A stretch of DNA of 64,000 bases from Photobacterium aquae (GTDB lineage: Bacteria; Pseudomonadota; Gammaproteobacteria; Enterobacterales; Vibrionaceae). Below the pieces are notes generated by a model. That model did no database searches. It was given only the letters and a program-made list of their open reading frames with translations, and was not told where the DNA came from. The translations under genes and the position numbers were made by a program. Location: the NCBI RefSeq assembly GCF_001029445.1, contig NZ_LDOT01000022.1, positions 62,001-126,000 on the forward strand. Direction: 5' to 3'. Positions 56,682 through 64,000 of the stretch are shown here, one piece after another (positions within the stretch are counted from its first letter, which is position 1; every line of letters begins with the position of its first letter).

Positions 56682-57512
56682 TTGATACTGACAAGCAAAG
56701 ACAAATCCCTCGATCTTTCCCGTCCCCATACAATGGGAATCCTCAACGTTACCCCAGACTCTTTCTCCGACGGTGGCCGCTTTAACCAGCTTGATGCCGC
56801 GCTGCGCCATGCCGAGTCGATGCTCGAGGCGGGAACTTCAATTTTAGATATTGGCGGCGAGTCGACCCGCCCCGGAGCCGCGGATGTCGCGACCGAGCAG
56901 GAAATTGAGCGGGTAGTACCGGTTATTGAAGCGATCCGCGCGCGTTTCGACTGCTGGATCTCAATAGATACCAGCAAGGCGGCAGTAATGCGCGAGGCGG
57001 TACAGGCAGGGGCGGATTTGATCAACGATGTCCGCGCACTGCAGGAGCCGGGCGCGCTGGCCGTGGCAGCGGCAGCCCAAGTGCCAATCTGTTTGATGCA
57101 TATGCAAGGACAACCGCGTACAATGCAGCATCAGCCTGTTTATCAGGACTTAATGGCAGATGTTGCTGGTTTCCTTGACGAGCGTGTCGCGGCTTGTGAA
57201 GCCGCAGGGATCCCTCGCCAGCAGTTGCTGTTGGATCCGGGGTTCGGCTTCGGCAAGACCTTGGAACACAATTACCAGTTATTGGCCAACCTTGAGGCCT
57301 TTCATCGATTTGAACTGCCTTTGCTGGTAGGAATGTCGCGCAAATCGATGATTTTTAAATTACTAAATAAAGAGCCTGCAGAATGTATGGCCGGTAGCTT
57401 GGCCTGTGCCGCTATCGCCGCCATGAAAGGGGCGCAAATTATCCGCGTTCACGATGCAAAAGAAACCGTAGACGTGCTGAAAGTCTGCGAAATGACCCTT
57501 GCCCAGTCATAG
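56682..57512 (+). CDS. folP: Dihydropteroate synthase FolP
   Basis: A 276-residue TIM-barrel enzyme that joins p-aminobenzoate to the pterin in folate synthesis; it is the target of sulfonamides. The signatures MGILNVTPDSFSDGG (residues 18-32), DIGGESTRPGA and DPGFGFGKT are complete, and the C-terminal RVHDAKET holds the phosphate-binding Arg and His. The TTG start at 56682 has GGAG about 8 bp upstream. It leads glmM by 46 bp, the same order as in E. coli (ftsH-folP-glmM). Confidence 0.96.
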   Translation: MILTSKDKSLDLSRPHTMGILNVTPDSFSDGGRFNQLDAALRHAESMLEAGTSILDIGGESTRPGAADVATEQEIERVVPVIEAIRARFDCWISIDTSKAAVMREAVQAGADLINDVRALQEPGALAVAAAAQVPICLMHMQGQPRTMQHQPVYQDLMADVAGFLDERVAACEAAGIPRQQLLLDPGFGFGKTLEHNYQLLANLEAFHRFELPLLVGMSRKSMIFKLLNKEPAECMAGSLACAAIAAMKGAQIIRVHDAKETVDVLKVCEMTLAQS

Positions 57513-57558
57513 GGCATTCTGAGTCAGGCATATATAGATGAGTTGCTAGGAGCAGAAC

Positions 57559-58896
57559 ATGACAGAACGTAAATACTTCGGTACTGACGGGGTACGCGGA
57601 TTGGTGGGTCAAGCACCGATCACGCCGGATTTTGTACTGAAGCTGGGTTGGGCCGCAGGCCGTGTGTTGTCTAAGCAGGGCACCAAGAAGGTCATTATCG
57701 GCAAGGATACCCGAATCTCGGGCTACATGCTGGAGTCGGCGCTGGAAGCTGGCTTGGCAGCCGCCGGTTTGCAGGCGGCCTTTACAGGCCCTATGCCTAC
57801 GCCTGCTGTGGCCTACCTGACCCGTACATTCCGTGCCGAGGCCGGTATTGTGATTTCGGCGTCGCACAACCCGTATTACGATAACGGGATCAAATTCTTC
57901 TCGTCGGAAGGTACCAAGTTGCCGGACGAGGTCGAACTGGCTATCGAAGCCGAGCTGGAAAAGCCGCTTAACTGCGTGGAATCGGCGCTGTTGGGCAAGG
58001 CGTACCGGATCAACGATGCCGCCGGCCGTTACATTGAATTTTGCAAAGGGACATTCCCTAGCCAGCTCGATCTTGCTGGCTACAAAATTGTGGTCGACTG
58101 TGCTCACGGGGCGACTTACCACATTGCACCGAATGTTTTCAAAGAGCTGGGTGCTGAGGTAATCACCATCGGCTGTGAGCCTAACGGCATCAACATCAAC
58201 GACAAGGTTGGTGCGACGGATGTTGCCGCATTGCAGGCCAAGGTACTGGAAGAGAAAGCCAACTTCGGTATTGCGCTGGACGGTGACGGTGACCGCGTGA
58301 TCATGGTGGACGAAGAAGGCAACAAGGTCGACGGTGACCAGATTGCCTATATCATTGCCCGTGACGCGCTTCGCCGTGGTGAGCTCAAAGGCGGTGTGGT
58401 CGGTACCTTGATGACCAACCTTGGCATGGAGAATGCGCTTAAGAACCTGGGTATTCCGTTTGTTCGTGCCAATGTCGGTGACCGCTACGTGATGGAAGAA
58501 CTGCAAAAGCAGGGCTGGCTGATCGGTGCCGAGAACTCAGGCCACGTTATCCTGCTGGACAAGGTGACCACGGGCGACGGTATTGTGGCAGGCTTGCAGG
58601 TTATGGCATCGATTGTCGGCAGCAAGATGACCCTCAAGGAGTTGGCTGACGGCATGACCATGTACCCTCAGGTGCTGGAAAACGTCCGTTTCAGCGGTGA
58701 TAGCAATCCGCTTGAATCTGCACTGGTTGTTGCGGCACAGGCAGAAGTTGAAGCTACACTTGGAGAGAAGGGGCGGGTGCTGCTGCGCAAGTCGGGCACC
58801 GAGCCGCTGATCCGTGTTATGGTCGAAGGGGAAGACGGTGAGCTGGTGAAAGCCTCGGCGCTAAAAATTGCCGAAGCGGTTAAAGCAAGCTTCTAA
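57559..58896 (+). CDS. glmM: Phosphoglucosamine mutase GlmM
   Basis: A 445-residue alpha-D-phosphohexomutase that converts glucosamine-6-phosphate to glucosamine-1-phosphate, the precursor of UDP-GlcNAc for peptidoglycan and LPS. The phosphoserine is S102 in [12 protein letters not shown]. The metal-binding loop is DGDGDR near residue 241-246, the sugar-binding loop is GAENSGH, and the phosphate-binding loop is [12 protein letters not shown]. The length matches E. coli GlmM. The ATG follows AGGAG. Confidence 0.98.
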   Translation: MTERKYFGTDGVRGLVGQAPITPDFVLKLGWAAGRVLSKQGTKKVIIGKDTRISGYMLESALEAGLAAAGLQAAFTGPMPTPAVAYLTRTFRAEAGIVISASHNPYYDNGIKFFSSEGTKLPDEVELAIEAELEKPLNCVESALLGKAYRINDAAGRYIEFCKGTFPSQLDLAGYKIVVDCAHGATYHIAPNVFKELGAEVITIGCEPNGININDKVGATDVAALQAKVLEEKANFGIALDGDGDRVIMVDEEGNKVDGDQIAYIIARDALRRGELKGGVVGTLMTNLGMENALKNLGIPFVRANVGDRYVMEELQKQGWLIGAENSGHVILLDKVTTGDGIVAGLQVMASIVGSKMTLKELADGMTMYPQVLENVRFSGDSNPLESALVVAAQAEVEATLGEKGRVLLRKSGTEPLIRVMVEGEDGELVKASALKIAEAVKASF

Positions 58897-58981
58897 CCTT
58901 CTGTTTTAGACTAAAAATAGCCGGTTTTGCTTAATTCTTCGGCAGGTGATCGGCGAATCTTCAAATTCGCTAAAATTTTGC

Positions 58982-59010
58982 TTGTCAGTCGGATTCTGTT
59001 TCGCTAGTAT
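58982..59010 (+). promoter_or_regulatory. Probable promoter of secG
   Basis: TTGTCA (58982-58987) and TAGTAT (59005-59010) are separated by 17 bp and lie 80 bp before the secG start. Confidence 0.55.
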
Positions 59011-59089
59011 TCATCCCGCTCCTTAAGGAAGGGGTGCGCTGGCGGTGCTAAAGCAAGGCCGGCACAACAACTTAACCATAGGTGGAAAC

Positions 59090-59422
59090 ATGTACGAAAT
59101 TCTACTTGTGATTTATCTGTTGGCTGCGCTTGGTGTGATTGGCCTAGTATTGGTTCAACAAGGTAAAGGCGCAGATATGGGAGCCTCTTTCGGGGCTGGC
59201 GCATCAGGCACACTGTTTGGCGCTAGTGGCTCTGGTAACTTTCTTACCCGAATGACGACAATTTTGGCAACAATCTTTTTCGTCATCAGTTTGGTTCTTG
59301 GTAATATGAGCACCAAGCAAGCGAACGAAGTCAGTGGTTGGGAAGACCTAGCAGCACCGGCTCAAGAAAAAGTTGTTGAGAAAACTGAGACTGCGCCAGT
59401 AAATAGCGACATTCCTCAGTAA
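59090..59422 (+). CDS. secG: Protein-export membrane protein SecG
   Basis: A 110-residue subunit of the SecYEG translocon with two membrane segments (about 3-22 and 53-72), separated by a glycine-rich loop (QQGKGADMGASFGAGASGT) typical of SecG. The ATG at 59090 follows AGGTGG; a start 15 codons earlier has no support. The C-terminal 35 residues are polar. The tRNA-Leu begins only 9 bp after the stop codon, so the two are on the same primary transcript, as in E. coli (secG-leuU). Confidence 0.95.
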   Translation: MYEILLVIYLLAALGVIGLVLVQQGKGADMGASFGAGASGTLFGASGSGNFLTRMTTILATIFFVISLVLGNMSTKQANEVSGWEDLAAPAQEKVVEKTETAPVNSDIPQ

Positions 59423-59431
59423 AAGAATTTA

Positions 59432-59516
59432 GCCGAGATGGTGAAATTGGTAGACACGCTAGCATGAGGTGCTAGTGCCGTAAGGTGTAGGGGTTCAAGT
59501 CCCCTTCTCGGCACCA
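59432..59516 (+). tRNA. leuU: tRNA-Leu(GAG)
   Basis: An 85-nt tRNA with encoded CCA. The acceptor GCCGAGA pairs with TCTCGGC, the anticodon stem CTAGC/GCTAG encloses GAG at 59466-59468, the long variable arm of leucine tRNAs is present, and the T arm holds GGTTCAAGTCC. It decodes CUC and CUU. Confidence 0.97.
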
Positions 59517-59528
59517 TTATTTGGTTAC

Positions 59529-59557
59529 TTGAAAAAGTAACGTCTGAGCGGTATAAT
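59529..59557 (+). promoter_or_regulatory. Promoter of tRNA-fMet
   Basis: TTGAAA (59529-59534) and a perfect TATAAT (59552-59557) are separated by 17 bp. The start would fall near 59564, 11 bp before the tRNA. Confidence 0.85.
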
Positions 59558-59574
59558 TCGCATCAGATTACGGA

Positions 59575-59651
<77 letters not shown>

Positions 59652-59736
59652 CTTCCGAAAAAACAGACTATCTTAATTGTTAGATTGTTTTTTCTGCCAC
59701 AGCCTAGGTTGTGGTAAACAGGGTCCAGTGATATTA

Positions 59737-59759
59737 AACCCCGTAATTCGGGGTTTTTT
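59737..59759 (+). terminator. Terminator between tRNA-fMet and rimP
   Basis: The stem AACCCCG/CGGGGTT with a TAATT loop is followed by T's. In E. coli some transcripts read through here into rimP, which is likely also true here. Confidence 0.88.
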
Positions 59760-59830
59760 ATTATCTGAAAAATGACCATTCAGGTATCTACTGGGCTTTA
59801 TAGCCCTTTTTTTGTTTCCGGGGGGTTGTC

Positions 59831-60286
59831 TTGACAGCTTTAGAGATGCAATTGACCGAACTGCTTGATGCGCCGGTAACGGCGACAGGTTACGAATTAG
59901 TCGGTCTGGAATTTATCCGTGCAGGCGAACATTCAACACTTCGCGTGTTTATTGATCACGAAAACGGTATCACCGTTGAAGATTGTGCAGAAGTAAGCCG
60001 TCAGGTTAGCGCAGTAATGGATGTTGAAGATCCAATCACTGTAGCCTATAACCTGGAGGTCTCTTCCCCTGGTCTTGAAAGGCCACTATTCAAAGCCGCA
60101 CATTACCAACAGTTTATTGGCCACGAAGTCAGCCTTGTGCTGAAAATGGCGATGGGCAACCGTCGCAAGTGGAAAGGTGACATCATTGCCGTTGATGGCG
60201 AGCTGGTCACGCTAAACGTAGATGGCAATGAAGAAACGTTTGCACTAAGCAATATTTCCAAGGCCAACCTGGTTCCAAAATTCTAA
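59831..60286 (+). CDS. rimP: Ribosome maturation factor RimP
   Basis: A 151-residue protein needed for 30S assembly. The core [20 protein letters not shown] and the [21 protein letters not shown] block are diagnostic. The TTG start at 59831 is preceded by a G-rich GGGGGG sequence; the E. coli gene also uses TTG there. It leads the rimP-nusA-infB operon with a 22-bp gap to nusA. Confidence 0.95.
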   Translation: MTALEMQLTELLDAPVTATGYELVGLEFIRAGEHSTLRVFIDHENGITVEDCAEVSRQVSAVMDVEDPITVAYNLEVSSPGLERPLFKAAHYQQFIGHEVSLVLKMAMGNRRKWKGDIIAVDGELVTLNVDGNEETFALSNISKANLVPKF

Positions 60287-60308
60287 CCGCTAAATTGGGG
60301 CACTAGAA

Positions 60309-61796
60309 ATGAACAAAGAAATCTTGGCTGTCGTTGAAGCGGTATCCAACGAAAAAGCTGTTCCTCGTGAGCGTATTTTTGAAGCGCTTGAAATCGCGCT
60401 TGCAACCGCAACGAAGAAAAAATACGAAGCCGAAATCGACGTTCGCATCGCGATCGATCGTAAAACTGGCGAATTCGAAACTTTCCGTCGTTGGAAAGCG
60501 GTAGAAGAAGTTACCCAGCCTACGCTGGAAATGACTATCGAAGCGGCGCAGTACGACGACGAGACTATCCAGCTAGGTGATTTTGTCGAAGAAGAAATCC
60601 AATCGGTAACCTTCGACCGTATCACCACCCAGACTGCCAAGCAGGTTATTGTACAGAAAGTTCGTGAAGCCGAGCGTGCGCAGATCGTTGAGCAGTTCAT
60701 CGACAACGAAGGTGAGCTGATCACCGGTGTGGTTAAGAAAGTAAACCGTGACGCAGTGATCGTTGATCTGGGTAACAACGCTGAAGCTGTTATCCTGCGT
60801 GAAGATCAGTTGCCACGTGAAAACTTCCGTCCGGGTGACCGTGTGCGTGGTTTGCTGTATGCTGTACGTCCAGAAGCGCGCGGTTTCCAGCTGTTTATGA
60901 CCCGTTCTAAGGCAGAAATGCTGTCTGAACTGTTCCGCATCGAAGTGCCAGAAATTGGCGAAGAGATGATCGAACTGATGGGCGCTGCTCGTGATCCGGG
61001 TTCTCGTGCCAAGATTGCCGTTAAGACTAACGACAAGCGTATCGACCCAGTTGGTGCGTGTGTTGGTATGCGTGGCGCACGTGTTCAGGCTGTTTCTGGC
61101 GAGCTTGGCGGTGAGCGTATCGATATCGTGCTGTGGGACGAAAACCCAGCTCAGTACGTGATCAATGCAATGGCTCCTGCTGAAGTTAGCTCTATCATCG
61201 TGGACGAAGACAACCACACGATGGACATCGCAGTAGAGAAAGACAACCTAGCACAGGCTATCGGCCGCAGCGGTCAGAACGTACGTCTTGCTTCTCAGCT
61301 AACTGGCTGGGAATTGAACGTAATGACGGTTGAAGATCTACAGAAGAAACACCAGGAAGAAGCGCAAGAGTCAATTGACAACTTCACTAAGTACCTGGAT
61401 ATCGATGAAGGTTTCGCAACTTCACTGGTTGAAGAAGGCTTCACGACACTAGAAGAAATTGCTTACGTTCCAGTTGCAGAGCTACTGGCTGTCGACGGTC
61501 TTGATGAAGACACTGTCGAAGAGCTGCGTAACCGTGCGAAAGAAGCGTTGACGACTCTTGCCCTTGCTCAGGAAGAAGCACTGGAAGGTGCCGAGCCTGC
61601 TGAAGACCTATTGGGTCTGGAAGGCCTTGAGCGTGAACTGGCTTACAAGCTAGCCGCGAAGGGTGTATGCACGCTGGAAGATCTTGCTGATCAGGGTACA
61701 GATGATCTAACCGACATCGAAGGTGTCGACGAAGCGAAAGCGGGTGAGTTGATCATGGCAGCACGTAATATCTGCTGGTTCAGCGACGAAGCATAA
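60309..61796 (+). CDS. nusA: Transcription termination/antitermination factor NusA
   Basis: A 495-residue protein, the same length as in E. coli. The N-terminal polymerase-binding domain (about 1-130) is followed by S1 (135-200), two KH domains (about 200-345, with [21 protein letters not shown] and [16 protein letters not shown]) and two C-terminal acidic repeats (about 350-495). It controls pausing, intrinsic termination and antitermination, and binds N and rho partners. It lies between rimP and infB, as in E. coli. Confidence 0.98.
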   Translation: MNKEILAVVEAVSNEKAVPRERIFEALEIALATATKKKYEAEIDVRIAIDRKTGEFETFRRWKAVEEVTQPTLEMTIEAAQYDDETIQLGDFVEEEIQSVTFDRITTQTAKQVIVQKVREAERAQIVEQFIDNEGELITGVVKKVNRDAVIVDLGNNAEAVILREDQLPRENFRPGDRVRGLLYAVRPEARGFQLFMTRSKAEMLSELFRIEVPEIGEEMIELMGAARDPGSRAKIAVKTNDKRIDPVGACVGMRGARVQAVSGELGGERIDIVLWDENPAQYVINAMAPAEVSSIIVDEDNHTMDIAVEKDNLAQAIGRSGQNVRLASQLTGWELNVMTVEDLQKKHQEEAQESIDNFTKYLDIDEGFATSLVEEGFTTLEEIAYVPVAELLAVDGLDEDTVEELRNRAKEALTTLALAQEEALEGAEPAEDLLGLEGLERELAYKLAAKGVCTLEDLADQGTDDLTDIEGVDEAKAGELIMAARNICWFSDEA

Positions 61797-61824
61797 AATA
61801 TTTTAATCGCAAGGGAGGAGCAGC

Positions 61825-64000
61825 ATGTCAGAGGTTACAGTTAAAGCATTAGCCGAAGAAATCGGCACGCAGATTGACCGTTTGCTTCAACAGTTTGCCG
61901 ATGCAGGTATCACCAAGAAAGACAGTGATACCGTAAGCCAACAGGAAAAACAGTCGCTACTAAGCCATCTTCAAAAAGAACATGGCGGCAGTGGTACTGG
62001 TGAGGCTCCTACACGCCTTACCTTGCAACGTAAGACCCGAAGCACGCTGAGTGTTTCGGGCTCTGGTGGCAAGAATAAAAGCGTTCAAGTAGAAGTGCGC
62101 AAAAAGCGCACCTACGTAAAGCGCTCTGCGCTTGAAGACGAACAGCGTGTCGCTGAAGAAGCGAAGCGTGAGGCAGAAGAAGCAGCCAAGCGCGAAGCCG
62201 AACAGGCAGCGAAACGCGAAGCCGAAGAAGCGGCCAAGCGTGAAGCCGAAGAGGCGGCCAAGCGAGAAGCCGAAGAACGTGAAAAACGTGAGGCAGAAGA
62301 GCGGGCAAAACGTGAAGCTCAAGAAGCTGAACAACACGCTGCTGAAGAAAGGCGTTTAGCTGAAAGTGAAGCCGAACGTGATTCAGATAAGAAAGCCAAG
62401 CGCGAAGCTGAGGAAAAGCTGAAGCGCGAAGCTGAAGATAAGCGTCTGGTGGAACAGAAAGAAACCAAACGCACCGCTGATGAAAAGGCTAAGAAAGATG
62501 CTGAGGCGCTCCAACGTCGCCGGGAAGAGGAAGCCAAGCGTAAAGCCGAAGAAGAGAGTCAGCGGCAGCTAGAAGAGGCACGCAAGATGGCAGAAATGAA
62601 TGAAAAGAACTGGTCAAAAGCTGACCAGGAAAAAGGTAATATGGATAAAACAGACTACCATACTACAACGTCTACCTACGCGCGCGCTGCGGAAGACGAG
62701 CAGGATCGTAAAGAAGAAGGCGCACGCCGTCGTAAGAAGAAGAAACCTGGCGCTAAGCAAGATGATCGCGCAAACGCCCGTGGCGGCCGTAACCAGCGTG
62801 GTCGTGGTAAGCCTCAGATGGCTAAGCCTACATCTATGCAGCACGGTTTCGATAAGACAGCAACAGTCGCTAAGCAAGATGTTGTGATCGGCGAGACTAT
62901 CGTTGTGTCTGAACTTGCTAACAAGATGTCTGTTAAAGGCGTTGAAGTTATCAAGGTGATGATGAAGATGGGTGCAATGGCAACCATCAACCAGGTTATC
63001 GACCAAGAAACAGCAGCGCTTGTTGCTGAAGAAATGGGCCACAAGGTTATCCTACGCAAAGAAAACGAACTGGAAGAATCCGTTCTGTCTGACCGTGACG
63101 AGAACCTGACTACCGTTCCGCGTGCACCTGTTGTTACCATCATGGGCCACGTTGACCACGGTAAGACTTCTACCCTTGACTACATCCGTAAAGCACACGT
63201 TGCAGCGGGCGAAGCCGGCGGTATTACCCAGCACATCGGTGCATACCACGTTGAAACTGACAACGGTATGATCACCTTCCTAGATACTCCGGGACACGCC
63301 GCGTTTACCGCAATGCGTGCTCGTGGTGCTCAGGCAACGGATATCGTTGTTCTTGTTGTAGCAGCAGACGATGGCGTAATGCCACAGACAATCGAAGCGA
63401 TTCAGCACGCGAAAGCGGCTGGCGTACCTCTGATTGTTGCCGTGAACAAGATCGACAAAGAAGATGCGAACCCAGACAACGTTAAGAACGAGCTTGCTCA
63501 GTACGACGTTATCCCAGAAGAATGGGGCGGCGAGAACATCTTCGTTCACATCTCTGCGAAGCAGGGTACGAACATCGATGGTCTGCTAGAAGCTATCCTA
63601 CTTCAAGCTGAAGTTCTTGAACTAACAGCAGTTGCTGAAGGCATGGCGAAAGGTGTGGTTGTTGAATCACGTCTTGATAAAGGCCGCGGTCCTGTTGCAA
63701 CTATCCTGGTTCAGGAAGGTACCCTGCGCAAGGGCGATATCGTTCTGTGTGGTCTGGAGCATGGCCGTGTTCGTGCGATGCGTGATGAGCGTGGTCAGGA
63801 GATCGAATCTGCTGGTCCATCTATCCCAGTTGAGATCCTAGGTCTGTCAGGCGTACCGTCTGCCGGTGACGAAGCGACAGTTGTACGTGACGAGCGTAAA
63901 GCGCGTGAAGTTGCACTGTACCGCCAAGGCAAATTCCGTGACGTTAAACTGGCTCGCCAGCAGAAAGCGAAACTGGAAAACATGTTTGCCAACATGGCTG
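61825..64000 (+). CDS. infB: Translation initiation factor IF-2, C-terminal part beyond the window
   Basis: The first 725 codons are present; the end lies beyond the right edge. The N-terminal domain (1-50) is followed by a long charged linker of KREAEEAA repeats (about 110-270), a basic RRRKKKKP region, and the GTPase with G1 GHVDHGKT at 441-448, DTPGHAAF (G3) and NKID (G4). Domain II has begun. The ATG has a very strong Shine-Dalgarno AAGGGAGGAG. In E. coli, IF2 is made from internal starts too; here internal ATGs exist, but the choice is not clear. Confidence 0.97.
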   Translation, partial: MSEVTVKALAEEIGTQIDRLLQQFADAGITKKDSDTVSQQEKQSLLSHLQKEHGGSGTGEAPTRLTLQRKTRSTLSVSGSGGKNKSVQVEVRKKRTYVKRSALEDEQRVAEEAKREAEEAAKREAEQAAKREAEEAAKREAEEAAKREAEEREKREAEERAKREAQEAEQHAAEERRLAESEAERDSDKKAKREAEEKLKREAEDKRLVEQKETKRTADEKAKKDAEALQRRREEEAKRKAEEESQRQLEEARKMAEMNEKNWSKADQEKGNMDKTDYHTTTSTYARAAEDEQDRKEEGARRRKKKKPGAKQDDRANARGGRNQRGRGKPQMAKPTSMQHGFDKTATVAKQDVVIGETIVVSELANKMSVKGVEVIKVMMKMGAMATINQVIDQETAALVAEEMGHKVILRKENELEESVLSDRDENLTTVPRAPVVTIMGHVDHGKTSTLDYIRKAHVAAGEAGGITQHIGAYHVETDNGMITFLDTPGHAAFTAMRARGAQATDIVVLVVAADDGVMPQTIEAIQHAKAAGVPLIVAVNKIDKEDANPDNVKNELAQYDVIPEEWGGENIFVHISAKQGTNIDGLLEAILLQAEVLELTAVAEGMAKGVVVESRLDKGRGPVATILVQEGTLRKGDIVLCGLEHGRVRAMRDERGQEIESAGPSIPVEILGLSGVPSAGDEATVVRDERKAREVALYRQGKFRDVKLARQQKAKLENMFANMA
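62154..62330 (+). repeat. Charged octapeptide repeats in the IF-2 linker
   Basis: About seven 24-bp units each encode a variant of K-R-E-A-E-E-A-A. They make a long alpha-helical, highly charged linker. The number of units is likely to vary between strains. Confidence 0.85.

Noticed and set aside
57439..58506. A 355-codon open frame opposite glmM
   Set aside because: Antisense to intact glmM and overlapping folP; no start signal and no motif.

Overview
The window is ordinary chromosomal core DNA from a gammaproteobacterium. Gene content points to the Vibrionaceae. A vpsR-type regulator follows lysS, an ompU-type porin lies between dacB and greA, hlyU follows nhaR, and nptA follows thyA. I cannot name the genus from the sequence alone; Photobacterium, Grimontia, Enterovibrio and Vibrio relatives are all possible. 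I see no insertion sequence, prophage, integron or CRISPR array. The genes are dense, and most transcription units end in clear GC-rich hairpins followed by T runs.

Layout: 1-4300 holds the start of a DAACS-type symporter, grcA with a near-ideal FNR promoter, nfo, ung, a hemerythrin-like protein and a DUF3545-like protein. 4.4-11.9 kb carries the alanine-type symporter next to yaaA, then srmB, trmN, brnQ and fldB. 12.1-18.7 kb is the conserved xerD-dsbC-recJ-prfB-lysS run, with the programmed +1 frameshift in prfB. 19.1-24.2 kb is the least ordinary part. It holds a VpsR-like regulator without the sigma-54 contact loop, a tiny peptide gene followed by a DUF1127-like gene, tas, mutH, and an AT-rich region with DnaA boxes and GATC sites. 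24.2-29.7 kb carries rppH, ptsP, a TauE/SafE family permease, lgt and thyA. 29.8-34.3 kb is ion transport and regulation: nptA, nhaA, a small exported protein, nhaR and hlyU. 34.4-48.3 kb is rpsT, murJ, ribF-ileS-lspA-fkpB-ispH, dapB and carAB. 48.4-49.7 kb is an MgtE-type magnesium transporter behind a long leader with a 17-codon proline-containing ORF. 49.8-64.0 kb is dacB, ompU, greA, yhbY, rlmE-ftsH, folP-glmM, secG, tRNA-Leu, tRNA-fMet and rimP-nusA-infB, with infB running off the right edge.

Functionally the region combines translation (prfB, lysS, ileS, rpsT, nusA, infB, rimP, two tRNAs, rlmE, yhbY, srmB, trmN), DNA repair (nfo, ung, recJ, mutH, xerD), envelope and export (lspA, lgt, murJ, dacB, secG, ompU, dsbC, glmM, ftsH), precursor synthesis (carAB, dapB, thyA, folP, ispH, ribF) and ion or metabolite transport. 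The most interesting candidates for undescribed biology are the mgtE leader peptide with its attenuator-like fold, the microcin-leader-like peptide ahead of the DUF1127 gene, the degenerate AAA+ domain of the VpsR-like regulator, and the DnaA-box/GATC region between mutH and rppH. All are inferences from sequence and need the stated tests.
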